32,423 bases of DNA. Source: an uncultured Clostridium sp. Its GTDB lineage: Bacteria > Bacillota > Clostridia > TANB77 > CAG-508. The translations under genes were made by a program, and so were the position numbers. The notes under the pieces are model-generated. The model was not told the DNA's origin and did no database searches. It was given only the letters and a program-made list of their open reading frames with translations. This document shows, in pieces, positions 8,634-17,839 of the stretch. Location: the NCBI GenBank assembly GCA_948470875.1, contig CAOKQM010000011.1, forward strand, positions 1 to 32,423, written 5' to 3'. Within the stretch, counting starts at the first letter, position 1. Every line of letters begins with the position of its first letter.

Positions 8634-10410
8634 TTATTTTACATAATGTTGAACTTCGTGCTTTATTTTTTGAGCAAATTCTTGTAGTTTCATACTACCG
8701 ATATCGCCTTCTTTTCTCGAACGAACGCCAACCGTTTTGGCCTCTACTTCTTTTTCACCCAAAATCAGCATATATGGAATTTTTTGCAATTGTGCTTCAC
8801 GAATTTTGTAGCCAATTTTTTCTTGTCTACCATCCAATTCCACACGAATTCCTTCATCTTGTAATTTTTCTACTACACTTTTGGCGTAATCTAATTGATT
8901 ATCTGAAATTGGCATAACTTTTACTTGAACTGGCGCAAGCCACACTGGGAAAGCACCTTTGAATTGTTCTAAAACCAAAGCCAAAAATCTTTCATAAGAG
9001 CCTAATATAGCTCTATGAACCATAACAGGGGCTTGTTTTTCTCCTTTTTCATCAATATAGAATAATCCAAATCTTTTTGGAGTAGAAAAATCAACTTGAA
9101 CAGTTGGAATTTGAACTTCTCTACCTAAAGCATCCTTAAACATAAAATCTAATTTAGGCCCATACAATGCTGCTTCTCCTTCACATCTTTTGGCGTCTAA
9201 CTTCAATTCGTCTGATATTTCTTGCAACATTTGCTCACACAAATCCCAATCTTCTTTACTTCCAATATATTTTTCGGGATGTTCATAATCTCTGACTGAC
9301 AAAGATACCCAGTGATCCTCCCAAAGTCCTATTTTAGTATAGAAATCTCGAATAATATTGCACATATTAATAATTTCGTCTTTTACTTGGTCAATGCGAC
9401 AGAACGAATGTCCATCTTCAATGGTAATAGCATATACTCTAGAAAGTCCTCCAACGGAACCTTGAAGCTCTGCTCTATATTGTTTATCTGATTCCATATA
9501 GCGAATTGGTAAATCCTTGTAACTTCTAAGTTTTGAAGCATAAATTTGCGTATGATGTGGACATTGAACTGGTTTTAGTACAAATTCATGTCCTTTTGGT
9601 GAGTTTACTCTAAATAATTCATCATTGAATTTTTGTGCATGCCCTGAAGTTTCAAATAAACTAATATTTGCTAAAGAGGGACAACTTACTTTTTGGAATC
9701 CATATTGTCTACATATTTTCTCTACTTCTTTTTGCAATTCTTCTTTTACAATCGTTCCTTTTGGTGTATAAAGTGGCAACCCTCCTCCTACATAGTCTGA
9801 AAAGCAAAATAAATCTAACTCTTTTCCTAATTTTCTATGATCTCTTTGTTTGGCTTCTTCGAGCTTTTGTAAATATTCTTCTAACTGGCTGGCTTTTGGA
9901 AAAGAAATTCCGTAAATTCTTTGAAGCATTTTATTATGCTCGTTGCCTCTCCAATATGCACCAGAAGATGACAACAACTTAATTGCTTTCACACAGCCTG
10001 TTGAAGGTAAATGTGGACCACGACAAAGGTCTGTAAAATCACCTTGTTTGTAAAAAGAAATGATTTCTCCGTTCTTCCAAATCTTGGATTAATTCAACTT
10101 TGTATGGCTCATTTTTTTCTTTCATGAATGGAATCGCTTCATCTTTTGATAATTCAACTCTCTCAAGTTCGTAATTTTCCTTGATGATTTTTTTCATTTC
10201 TTCTTCAATTGCTTTCAAATCCTCTTCTGAAAATGGTTTTTCCACATCAAAATCGTAATAAAATCCATTTTCAATCGCTGGACCTATTGCTAATTTTGCT
10301 TCTGGAAATAAATTTTTTACTGCTTGAGCCATAATATGAGAAGTCGTGTGCCAATACATATTTTCTTCAACTTCCGCCGTTTTTCCGCCTCCTAATTTGA
10401 TTTTAAACAT
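8634..10410 (-). CDS. thrS: Threonyl-tRNA synthetase without TGS domain; +1 shift at CGGA
   Basis: Charges tRNA-Thr. The protein starts directly before the editing domain, lacking the N-terminal TGS domain (about 60 residues) of typical ThrS. The editing domain shows HTTSH near residue 21 and CRGPH near 130. The class II catalytic core follows, with YRAELQGS (motif 2), zinc ligands in VQCPHH and DGHSF, and then the anticodon-binding domain (VKVMPIS... to the end). The zero frame stops at 10039. Skipping the C of CGG 10071-10069 gives [20 protein letters not shown] and an uninterrupted 591-aa enzyme with Gly114. ThrS is normally essential and no other damage is visible. A T-box precedes it. 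Confidence 0.95.
10068..10071 (-). other. Frameshift site 2: GAA-C-GGA in thrS
   Basis: The minus strand reads GAA GAA CGG AGA AAT. Skipping C gives GAA GAA GGA GAA ATC (E E G E I), rejoining the editing domain. Unshifted translation stops 10 codons after CGG at TGA 10041-10039. Confidence 0.94.
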
Positions 10411-10449
10411 AAAAATTCCCCCTTTATTTTATATTTTTTCGATAAATTA

Positions 10450-10672
10450 ATACAAAAAACACTCTTATAGACTAATCATCTATAGGAGTGCTTGCACGGT
10501 TCCATCCTAATTTTTAACTTAATTTCAAGCCTTTATCGCAGCCCACACGCTATTCTTTCGAATAGAAACTCCAAGGTAGTTTTTCAGAAATGTTTGTTAA
10601 GATTAGCTTTCAGCCTATGACTAATCCTCTCTTTTAATAACCTCTAACCTACTTTTCCTTTTCATTGTTTAC
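10450..10672 (-). promoter_or_regulatory. T-box leader of thrS
   Basis: The T-box core TGGAACCGTG (10504-10495), which contacts the uncharged tRNA 3' end, precedes a terminator hairpin (10490-10460) with a T-run on the minus strand. A Stem I-like region lies at about 10660-10560, with AGAGAGG and ACTACC just before TTGGAG. ACC (or ACT) there would be the threonine specifier. Uncharged tRNA-Thr should favour read-through into thrS. Family features are established; the exact specifier is my inference. Confidence 0.88.
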
Positions 10673-10678
10673 TTTTTT

Positions 10679-10707
10679 ATTATAATGCAAAAATCCTTAT
10701 TTGTCAA
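10679..10707 (-). promoter_or_regulatory. sigma-A promoter of thrS
   Basis: On the minus strand: TTGACA (10707-10702), 17-base spacer, TATAAT (10684-10679), a full consensus just upstream of the T-box. Confidence 0.85.
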
Positions 10708-10736
10708 TACAAAAAAAGAATTGCAAAATCTAAAAT

Positions 10737-10764
10737 AAGAAGGCTCAAAATATCAAGCCTTCTT
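10737..10764 (-). terminator. Terminator of orphan gene 10776-11111
   Basis: AAGAAGGCT pairs with AGCCTTCTT (10737-10745 with 10756-10764). The minus-strand tail is T-rich. Confidence 0.8.
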
Positions 10765-10775
10765 ACCCCAAACAT

Positions 10776-11111
10776 TTACCAATTTTTCAAAAGAGTGGCA
10801 TAAATCTTGTTTCCCTTTACTTGAAGAGAGCGTTGCACATAAAAGAACTTTTTCTCTTTTCCAATATAACCAGAAAATTCGCCCCAAAGAACCGGAATTT
10901 TGTCCAAAAATAAATTTCGTAATTCTTCTGGAATAACCGCTAATTCCATCTCGATTTCGATGAAATCATTGGATTTTAGTTCCCGATTTTTGTGTTTTGC
11001 TTTTTGGAACTCGAACTCTGCTATTAGGATAGATTTTATCGTTTCTAGTTTCTGTTTCTCCTCTTTTTGCCGAATCTTTTTTTCTACAATTTCTACAAGT
11101 TTATTGCACAT
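10776..11111 (-). CDS. Orphan protein, 111 aa, two in-frame CGG codons
   Basis: Family not recognised. A charged helical N-terminal half (about residues 1-45, rich in Lys/Glu) is followed by a compact mixed domain with several aromatics (VLWGEFSGYIGKEKKFFYV). RBS GAGAGGG precedes ATG 11111. CGG CAA (11072-11070, codon 14) and CGG GAA (10985-10983, codon 43) are both in frame inside helical sequence (KKIRQKEE, HKNRELK), where Arg is natural. A shift at the first ends in TAG within eight codons. The gene sits alone between thrS and murD with its own promoter and terminator. Confidence 0.72.
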   Translation of the reverse strand: MCNKLVEIVEKKIRQKEEKQKLETIKSILIAEFEFQKAKHKNRELKSNDFIEIEMELAVIPEELRNLFLDKIPVLWGEFSGYIGKEKKFFYVQRSLQVKGNKIYATLLKNW

Positions 11112-11155
11112 AAAATCACCCTCTCTGTTTGTATTTTGTAAATAATAACTTTTTT

Positions 11156-11184
11156 ATTGTAACACAAATTCGATTTTTTGGCAA
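11156..11184 (-). promoter_or_regulatory. Promoter of orphan gene 10776-11111
   Basis: On the minus strand: TTGCCA (11184-11179), 17-base spacer, TACAAT (11161-11156), immediately after the murD stop. Confidence 0.6.
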
Positions 11185-11188
11185 TAAT

Positions 11189-12601
11189 TTATTGATTTAT
11201 TTCTGTTACAATTTTTTTAAAAATTCGCCCACGTTCTGCAAAATTTTTAAAATGATCAAAACTAGCACTTGCTGGTGAAAACAAAACAACATCTCCTGGT
11301 AAAGCAAGCTTTTTAGCAAATTCAGCTGTTTGCCTTAAATCAATACATGAATGAATGGTTAACTCTTTTGATTGTTTTTTAAGTTCGTTTTTTACTGCTT
11401 TTTCGATTTTTTCACTAGTTGCGCCAAATAAAATCAATGCTTTGCAATTATCGACAATTGGCTTAGCAAGTGGCGTATAATCTAGGTTTTTGTCATATCC
11501 ACCAGCGATTAAAATAATATTTCTTAAATTAAATGCATTTAATCCAGCAATGGTTCTGGTTGGACTAGAGCTAACTGAATCATTGTACCATTTAATTCGA
11601 TTTTTTGTCTCTAAAATTAATTCTAAACGATGTTCTACACCTTTAAACTGTGAAATTACAGCACAAGCTGTTTTTGGTTCCACCAAATCTTGCGTAGCAA
11701 GCAAAGCAGCAGCAGCATTTTCAAAATTATGCGTCCCACGAAGTTGCATTTGTTTGGTATCCAAAATGTGGCTTCTTAGTCCATTTTGACAATGTTTTAT
11801 TTTTCCTTCATCTACCATATAACCATCTGAAATTTTATTTTTGCTACTAAAAAACATTACTTTTCCAGGCGCTTCTTTAGCGAAACTTCGGGTAATTTCG
11901 TTATCATAATTTAAAATCAATACATCATTTTCATTTTGATATTGAAAAATATTTTTTTTGGCTTGAATATATTCTTCCATATCTTTGTGTTTATCCAAAT
12001 GATTTGGTGTTATATTCGTAATTACGCTAATAGCTGGACTAACGTTCATGCCCATTAACTGAAAACTACTTAGCTCTAATACAACAATGCTTTCTGGTGT
12101 CATTTCAGAAATTTTTGTAAAAAGTGGTGTTCCTATATTACCACCTAAAAATATTGGTGTATCTTTTGTTTTTAAAATTTCGGCAATAAGTGTTGTAGTA
12201 GTGGTTTTGCCATCACTTCCTGTAACCCCAATGATTTTTCCAGGACATAATTCAATCACCATTTCAATTTCGGTTGTGACAATCGCTCCACGTTCTATTT
12301 CTGCCATTAATTGAGGGGTTGTTGGCAAACAACTTGGAGAACGAAAAATGATATCAAATCCTGTTAATTCATCTAAATAATTTTCGCCAAAAGACATCCC
12401 CATTCCATAATCTGTGATTTTTCTAGCCAATTCTTGTTCAATATCTTTTAAATCGGTTTTGTCAAACACAGTAACATTTGCTTTTAGCTGATACAAATAA
12501 TTAAGTAATGGTAAATTACTAACTCCCAAACCAATAACAGCCACTTTTCTGCCAGACAAATACTGATTAAATTCGATTAATTTTTGATTGACATATTTCA
12601 T
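11189..12601 (-). CDS. murD: UDP-N-acetylmuramoylalanine-D-glutamate ligase
   Basis: Adds D-glutamate to UDP-MurNAc-L-Ala in cytoplasmic peptidoglycan precursor synthesis. The 470-aa protein shows the N-terminal Rossmann domain (VIGLGVSN near 21), the ATP loop GVTGSDGKTTTT near 130-141, NITPNHLDKH near 203 and the C-terminal ligase domain with VEHRLE and YNDSVSSSP. It is the last gene of a pepF - kinase - murD run with 60- and 24-base gaps. No in-frame CGG in 470 codons. Confidence 0.95.
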   Translation of the reverse strand: MKYVNQKLIEFNQYLSGRKVAVIGLGVSNLPLLNYLYQLKANVTVFDKTDLKDIEQELARKITDYGMGMSFGENYLDELTGFDIIFRSPSCLPTTPQLMAEIERGAIVTTEIEMVIELCPGKIIGVTGSDGKTTTTTLIAEILKTKDTPIFLGGNIGTPLFTKISEMTPESIVVLELSSFQLMGMNVSPAISVITNITPNHLDKHKDMEEYIQAKKNIFQYQNENDVLILNYDNEITRSFAKEAPGKVMFFSSKNKISDGYMVDEGKIKHCQNGLRSHILDTKQMQLRGTHNFENAAAALLATQDLVEPKTACAVISQFKGVEHRLELILETKNRIKWYNDSVSSSPTRTIAGLNAFNLRNIILIAGGYDKNLDYTPLAKPIVDNCKALILFGATSEKIEKAVKNELKKQSKELTIHSCIDLRQTAEFAKKLALPGDVVLFSPASASFDHFKNFAERGRIFKKIVTEINQ

Positions 12602-12625
12602 ATGAAGCCTCCTTTGGATTTAGAT

Positions 12626-13312
12626 TCATTCTTTTATTTTGATTTTCTGTAATACTTGATCAGCTGATTCTTCAGCTGTTTTACAATCTGTAACATCCAC
12701 TTCAATGGTGATTGGACTATATTCATAAAATCCACTTTTTTGTTGCAAAGAATCTCTTTTTATTAATAGATTTCGAATTTCTGCTTCCTTTTCTTGATTT
12801 TGATATTGTATGCATTTTCGCTCAACTCTTTTGTCTAAATCTGCTATCACAAAAAAATGATAATCACATTTAGGATAAATTTTCATAATGGCTCTTCCTG
12901 AAAAAATAACATGATATTGCTTTTTCAAATCTTCTACTAAATCATGCACAAACACAAAAGCGTCCTCATTTTTGGCTGTATGACTAATTTCGGAAACAGC
13001 TAAAGAAATTTCTTTGGATTGCAAATCTTGTTCAGAAAGCTTTTCCCCATTTGCATAAATCGCGGTTTCATGATTTTCAATTTTTACCTCTAGTTTTAAT
13101 TGTTTAATTATTTCGAAAATGTCTAAATTTTTGCCACTTTTGGTAAGGCTACTAACCGTAAATCCATTTTTCATCAAACAAAAAACAATGCCTCTATACA
13201 AATCTCCTCCATGCAGTAAAACGCAATTGGGTATTTTTTTGATTAATTCACGACAAATGCTCGTTTTTCCACTTCCTACTAATCCTTCAATTCCTACAAC
13301 AATATGTTCCAT
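12626..13312 (-). CDS. Cytidylate-kinase-like P-loop NTPase
   Basis: The 228-aa product starts with a P-loop (GIEGLVGSGKTSICREL, Walker A GSGKT near residue 14). A middle helical region and an NMP-kinase-style segment follow (FSGRAIMKIYPKCDYHFFV..., then DLDKRVERK), which resembles 'SGRDIGT.VFP...' and the Arg-rich lid of CMP kinases. The GRAI in place of GRDI is unusual, so the substrate is uncertain: CMP/dCMP or another small molecule. It lies 24 bases upstream of murD, probably co-transcribed. No CGG codons. Confidence 0.8.
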   Translation of the reverse strand: MEHIVVGIEGLVGSGKTSICRELIKKIPNCVLLHGGDLYRGIVFCLMKNGFTVSSLTKSGKNLDIFEIIKQLKLEVKIENHETAIYANGEKLSEQDLQSKEISLAVSEISHTAKNEDAFVFVHDLVEDLKKQYHVIFSGRAIMKIYPKCDYHFFVIADLDKRVERKCIQYQNQEKEAEIRNLLIKRDSLQQKSGFYEYSPITIEVDVTDCKTAEESADQVLQKIKIKE

Positions 13313-13372
13313 TTTTCTTTTTCCTTTTGATTTTTATATTATATTACAAAAGTAAACAATTTGCAATATCTT

Positions 13373-15145
13373 TTACAATAAAATAAATTTTTCTAAGGCT
13401 TCAATTTTTTCTTGATAAAACTGGATAGCAGCTTCATAAGGTTTTGTAGTTTCTAAATCCACTTCTACCATTTTTAACAATTCAATTGATTTTTTGCTAC
13501 AACCTTGTTTTAACATTTCAATATATTTTTCTACAAAACCAGGTTCTTTTTTCAAAATTTTATCAGCAATCGCAATAGCACTTGAAATTCCAGTTGCGTA
13601 TTTATAAACATAAAAACAGCTATAAAAATGTGGTATGCGAAGCCATTCATATTGGATTTTTTCATCAATTATAACAGCTTTACCAAAATATTTTTGGTTT
13701 AATTCATAATACATCTGATTTAATTCTTTACATGACAAAATTTCTTTTCCCTCGATTTTTTCATGAACCATTTTTTCAAATTCTGCAAACATGGCTTGAC
13801 GAAACAATGTCGCTCTTATCATCTCAACAAGCTCATACAGCAATTCCGCTTTTTTGTGTGGATCGGTTTGCGTTTCAATTTGATAATGTGCAAGCAAAAT
13901 TTCATTCACAGTAGATGCAACCTCAGCAACCAAAATGGTGTAATTACTATCTAAAATTGGTTGTGTTTGATTTGAATAATATGAATGCATACTATGCCCT
14001 AATTCATGTGCAATGGTGCTCACATCTCTTCTACTTCCTACAAAATTAGTAAGCACAAATGGATGAATTCCATACACGCCCATACTATAAGCGCCAGTAC
14101 GTTTATTTGGTTTTTCATAAACGTCTAGCCAAGAATTTTCAAAAGCCTCTTTTAACTTATCCATATATTCTTTCCCTAAAATAGCAAGTCCTTCTAATAC
14201 TTCCTTTTTGGCATATGCAAACGAAATTTTATCATCTTCTGTCTCAAGCGGATTTTGATAAATATCATATAAATGCAAATCTTTTGTTTGCAGCATTTTT
14301 TTCTTCAGTTCCATAAAACGATGATTTACTGCCAAATTTTGATTGACTGTTTCAATTAATTTTTCATAAACTAAAATACTAGAATCATCTTGTAAAACCG
14401 CTTTTTCTAAAGAAGATTGATAATGACGTATCTTACTTGTAATCGTATTTTGCTTTACTCTTGCCAAATACAATTCTGTAATTGTATTTTGAAATTGAGC
14501 ATATTTATCATACATCAAATCAAATGCTTGCTTTCGAACTTTTTCTTCTTTACTTCTCAAAAATTTCACATAAGTTCCATCTGTCATTTCCACAAGCTTT
14601 CCTTTTTCGTCAATCAAATTTCCATAAGGAAACTCTGTATTTGTCAAAACATCATAAGTATTTTCTGCATTCGAAAATACTTCTCCATAAAAGCTTAGCA
14701 AGCTTTCTTCTTGCTTACTTAAAATATGTTTTTTCTTTTCCAAAATATCCTGCAAAATTCTTTGATAACGCACAAGATTTTCATTTTCTTGTAAAAAATG
14801 TTGCAATTTTTCTTCTGGAATTTCACACATTTCAGGTCCAATTAAAGAAGTTGCCATTTCAAAACTAACGCCTATATTTTCCACTTCTTTAAACAATTTT
14901 ACTCCTTCAGGTTTACTCATATCCAAATGAAAAGTCAGCATTCCATAGGCATATATTTTCTCATATTTTTCCAAAGCTTTTTCATACAAAACATAACAAG
15001 CACAAATAGTTTCACTACTTTGTGCCAATTTTCCTTGGTATTTTTTTAAATCTTCTAAAATCTCATTTAACTCTTTTTTGCATATTTCAAAAGCCTCATT
15101 ATTTTCAAAAATATCTTTCAAATTCCAATTATCGTTATTTTGCAT
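13373..15145 (-). CDS. pepF: Oligoendopeptidase F (M3 family)
   Basis: Cytoplasmic zinc endopeptidase degrading oligopeptides. At 590 aa it is the usual length. The zinc motif is IAHELGHSMH (HELGH) near residue 382, followed about 25 residues later by the glutamate ligand in LVAEVASTVNE. The C-terminal substrate region has IPHFYSCFYVYKYATG, typical of PepF. Helical N-terminal M3 domain. No in-frame CGG in 590 codons and no frame break. Confidence 0.95.
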   Translation of the reverse strand: MQNNDNWNLKDIFENNEAFEICKKELNEILEDLKKYQGKLAQSSETICACYVLYEKALEKYEKIYAYGMLTFHLDMSKPEGVKLFKEVENIGVSFEMATSLIGPEMCEIPEEKLQHFLQENENLVRYQRILQDILEKKKHILSKQEESLLSFYGEVFSNAENTYDVLTNTEFPYGNLIDEKGKLVEMTDGTYVKFLRSKEEKVRKQAFDLMYDKYAQFQNTITELYLARVKQNTITSKIRHYQSSLEKAVLQDDSSILVYEKLIETVNQNLAVNHRFMELKKKMLQTKDLHLYDIYQNPLETEDDKISFAYAKKEVLEGLAILGKEYMDKLKEAFENSWLDVYEKPNKRTGAYSMGVYGIHPFVLTNFVGSRRDVSTIAHELGHSMHSYYSNQTQPILDSNYTILVAEVASTVNEILLAHYQIETQTDPHKKAELLYELVEMIRATLFRQAMFAEFEKMVHEKIEGKEILSCKELNQMYYELNQKYFGKAVIIDEKIQYEWLRIPHFYSCFYVYKYATGISSAIAIADKILKKEPGFVEKYIEMLKQGCSKKSIELLKMVEVDLETTKPYEAAIQFYQEKIEALEKFILL

Positions 15146-15189
15146 ACTTACCTCTTTCTCACATTATTATATAAAAATAGCTGAAAAAA

Positions 15190-15218
15190 CTTAAAAAACC
15201 AGCTATTGGTTTTTTAAG
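15190..15218 (-). terminator. Hairpin upstream of pepF
   Basis: CTTAAAAAACC (15190-15200) pairs perfectly with GGTTTTTTAAG (15208-15218). On the minus strand it is followed by TTTTTTCAG. It may be a second terminator after guaA or an attenuator in the pepF leader. Confidence 0.6.
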
Positions 15219-15236
15219 TGTGAAAGATGGTTATAG

Positions 15237-15255
15237 GAAAAAAGGGCAAATGCCC
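15237..15255 (-). terminator. guaA terminator
   Basis: On the minus strand GGGCATTTGCCC (15255-15244) is followed by TTTTTT, 13 bases after the guaA stop. Confidence 0.8.
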
Positions 15256-15268
15256 CTGCTTCCTAGCC

Positions 15269-16805
15269 CTACTCCCACTCTATCGTAGCTGGTGGTTTTC
15301 CTGTAATATCATAAACAACACGATTCACATGTTCTACTTCATTAACAATTCGATTTGATACTTTTTCCAAAATCTCAAACGGAATCTTGCTCCACTGAGC
15401 TGTCATAAAATCAATTGTTGAAACTGCGCGAAGCGCAATTGTGTAATCATAGGTTCTTTCATCTCCCATAACGCCAACGCTTTTTAGGTTTGTCAAAACT
15501 GCAAAATATTGATTAATACTTTTATCTAATCCAGCATTTGCAATTTCCTCGCGAAAGATAAAATCTGCTTCTTTCAAAATCACTAATTTATCTTCTGTGA
15601 TATCTCCAATCACACGAATAGCAAGTCCAGGACCTGGGAAAGGTTGACGATAAACTAAAAATTCTGGAAGCCCCAATTCCAAACCAACTTTACGCACTTC
15701 GTCTTTGAACAAATCACGAAGTGGCTCAATAATTTCCTTAAAATCGACAAAATCTGGAAGTCCGCCAACATTGTGATGACTTTTAATTTTGGAACTGGCA
15801 CCAAATCCGCTTTCAATCACGTCTGGATAAATCGTGCCTTGCACCAAATAATCCACTTTTCCAATTTTTTTTGCTTCTTCTTCAAAAACACGAATAAATT
15901 CTTCGCCAATGATTTTTCGTTTTTTTTCTGGTTCTGAAACGCCTGAAAGTTTACTTAAAAAGCGCTGTTTTGCATCAACTTTCACAAAATTGACGTCAAA
16001 ATCTTTGGTGAAAATTTCTTCGACTTCTTGAGCCTCATTTTTACGAAGCAAACCATGGTCAACAAAAATACAGGTTAAATTTTTGCCAACTGCTTTGTTG
16101 ATTAAAGCTGCTGCAACAGAAGAATCCACACCACCAGATAAAGCACAAAGTACTTTTCCATCTCCCACTTTAGCTTTTATATTTTCAATGGTTTCCTGTG
16201 CAAAAGAATCCATTTTCCAGTCACCTTTGCAATTACAAATATTGAAAACAAAGTTTTTGATAACTTGTATGCCATTTTCCGAATGATTGACTTCTGGATG
16301 AAATTGAATCCCATACAAATTCTTTTCTGTATTTTCCATAGCTGCATTTGGACAATGTTCGGTTGATCCAATATTTTCAAAACCCTGTGGTAATTCTGAA
16401 ACAAAATCAGTATGTGTCATTAAGAAATTGTTTGTTTGGCCAAAGGTTTCAAATAATTTTGAAGTATTTTTGATTTTGACATCCATTACACCATATTCTC
16501 GCTTTTCGGCTCTTTGTACTTTTCCGCCAAAAATATGTGTCATCAGTTGTATGCCATAGCAAATTCCTAAAATTGGAATGCCTAATTCAAATATTTTTTC
16601 ATCTACACGAGGAGCATTTTCAGCATAAACGCTAGCTGGTCCGTCCAGTAAAAATAATGCCTTTTGGCGCTTTTTCCTTGATTTTATCTACTGAAATGTT
16701 GAATGGTACAATTTCAGAATACACATTACATTCGCGCACTCTTCTTGCAATTAATTGATTGTATTGTCCGCCGAAATCTAAAATTAAAATTTGTTCTTTG
16801 TTCAT
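15269..16805 (-). CDS. guaA: GMP synthase (glutamine-hydrolysing); +1 shift at CGGA
   Basis: Converts XMP to GMP, the last step of guanine nucleotide synthesis. The start at 16805 is preferred over 16820 because GGGAGAG lies just before it. The N-terminal class I amidotransferase has the catalytic Cys82 in GICYGIQ and His/Glu in FHPEVNHSE. Next come the ATP pyrophosphatase loop [12 protein letters not shown] and the C-terminal dimerisation domain ending PPATIEWE. The zero frame stops at TAG 16634-16632. Skipping the C of CGG 16643-16641 gives [14 protein letters not shown], the conserved GGP loop, and a 511-aa protein of normal family length. Gly55 is the recoded residue. It has its own promoter and terminator, and guaB lies upstream on the same strand. 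Confidence 0.96.
16640..16643 (-). other. Frameshift site 3: GGA-C-GGA in guaA
   Basis: The minus strand reads ACT GGA CGG ACC AGC TAG. Skipping C gives ACT GGA GGA CCA GCT (T G G P A), the invariant TGGP of the amidotransferase domain. The unshifted frame stops three codons on. Confidence 0.95.
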
Positions 16806-16834
16806 ATTTTTCTCTCCCATTTTTTATTTTTTAT

Positions 16835-16863
16835 ATCATATCATATTTTATTTTATAATTCAA
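16835..16863 (-). promoter_or_regulatory. sigma-A promoter of guaA
   Basis: On the minus strand: TTGAAT (16863-16858), 17-base spacer, TATGAT (16840-16835), about 30 bases before the start codon. Confidence 0.7.
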
Positions 16864-16882
16864 CTTATTTTTCATATTCTAT

Positions 16883-16912
16883 AAAAAAACAGGGCGCCAC
16901 AACTGTAGCGCC
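16883..16912 (-). terminator. Terminator of orphan gene 16920-17498
   Basis: On the minus strand a GC-rich stem GGCGC/GCGCC (16912-16893) is followed by CTGTTTTTTT, eight bases after the stop codon. Confidence 0.85.
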
Positions 16913-16919
16913 ACATCTT

Positions 16920-17498
16920 TTAAAAGAAATATTTTTCCAACACTTCTTCTTCTGAAATGCCAAAACGGCTTTTCAGAATTTTTTTCACGAAATTTATTGG
17001 ATAATAAATTCCTCGAATTTCACCATACATTTTCATTGCTCCCAAAACATCGTCTTTTTTGATGTCTGGAGCAACATATGCGACCATATGGTAAACACCA
17101 TTACAGTCAGAGCGGTTGCAAAGAACAAACTGAAATTTATTCCCCTGTACCCAAAACTCTTTATAGTACTTCCAACTGTTGCGATTTCTTTCTCGCTCTA
17201 AGAGAAGTTCAAATTCCTTCTTAGAGTGAGCTCGGCATTCTTTGCTGAAATCAAAAAGCCACATCAGTAAGTCCTCCTTTTGCTGAGGAAGTTTTATCCG
17301 ATGAACCTTTGGCTTTCCTCCATCGCAGTTAACTACAAACCCCTCACCTAATTTGGCTTTGCGTTCATAGAATTTTCGACTCTTCCAAAAAAGGGTTAAC
17401 ACTCCCTTTTTTGGGTCAAAAGAGTACGTGGTTGACATACTATTGCCAACGTTTTTCTTGGTAGCTTTTTTTTCTAAAAAAAGTTTGTGTAATGCCAT
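16920..17498 (-). CDS. Orphan protein, 192 aa, one in-frame CGG
   Basis: Family not recognised. The start at 17498 is preferred over 17522 because GGAAAGGA stands before it. The protein is Lys/Arg-rich, with a beta-like N-terminal half (GVLTLFWKSRKFYERKAKLG), a central helix and a C-terminal alpha/beta part. No signal or membrane segment. CGG ATA at 17300-17298 is codon 67 (KVHRIKLP). A +1 shift there meets TAA at once (GGA TAA), so a full product requires CGG to be decoded in frame. It lies between guaB and guaA as a separate unit with a consensus promoter, a structured leader of about 185 bases and its own terminator. Confidence 0.75.
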   Translation of the reverse strand: MALHKLFLEKKATKKNVGNSMSTTYSFDPKKGVLTLFWKSRKFYERKAKLGEGFVVNCDGGKPKVHRIKLPQQKEDLLMWLFDFSKECRAHSKKEFELLLERERNRNSWKYYKEFWVQGNKFQFVLCNRSDCNGVYHMVAYVAPDIKKDDVLGAMKMYGEIRGIYYPINFVKKILKSRFGISEEEVLEKYFF

Positions 17499-17540
17499 AA
17501 TTTTCCTTTCCCTACTACCCATTTTTTGGTGTTCGTTCCC

Positions 17541-17567
17541 AAGTGATAACCTGGCAAGTTATCACTT
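17541..17567 (-). promoter_or_regulatory. Strong hairpin in the long leader of orphan gene 16920-17498
   Basis: A perfect 10-bp stem (17541-17550 with 17558-17567) in a leader running from about 17685 to 17498. No T-run follows it on the minus strand, so it is not a simple terminator for this transcript. Upstream, GAAAAG...TAGATG and CATCTA...CTTTTC (about 17598-17673) can pair as well. It may be a cis-acting RNA element; I do not recognise a known class. Confidence 0.5.
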
Positions 17568-17691
17568 TTGCTTTTTTAGCGAGGCATTCTTTTTTTTGAA
17601 AAGAAAATAGATGTCTTCTGTGAAAGCCAGATATTTCTTATGAAATAGTCCTAAATAGAACCATCTACTTTTCAATGTACTTTATGTTGAT

Positions 17692-17720
17692 ATTATACTA
17701 CATTTTACATAAACTGTCAA
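17692..17720 (-). promoter_or_regulatory. sigma-A promoter of orphan gene 16920-17498
   Basis: On the minus strand: TTGACA (17720-17715), 17-base spacer, TATAAT (17697-17692), a full consensus. Confidence 0.85.
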
Positions 17721-17775
17721 ATAAAAGTAAACTTTGCCAAAAACAAAATCAGATTTTGCCCCCATTTTACAAAGT

Positions 17776-17799
17776 AAAACAGAGCATTTTATTGCTCTG
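17776..17799 (-). terminator. guaB terminator
   Basis: On the minus strand CAGAGCA/TGCTCTG (17799-17780) is followed by TTTTAC, 40 bases after the guaB stop. Confidence 0.75.
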
Positions 17800-17839
17800 C
17801 CTTTGGTATATTTTAATGGATATCGATTTTCCTGCGATT

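Noticed and set aside
16543..16543. Separate downstream genes starting at internal codons (for example 16543, 9992, 21825, 28441)
   Set aside because: These begin in the middle of conserved domains without ribosome binding sites; they are the second halves of the shifted genes.
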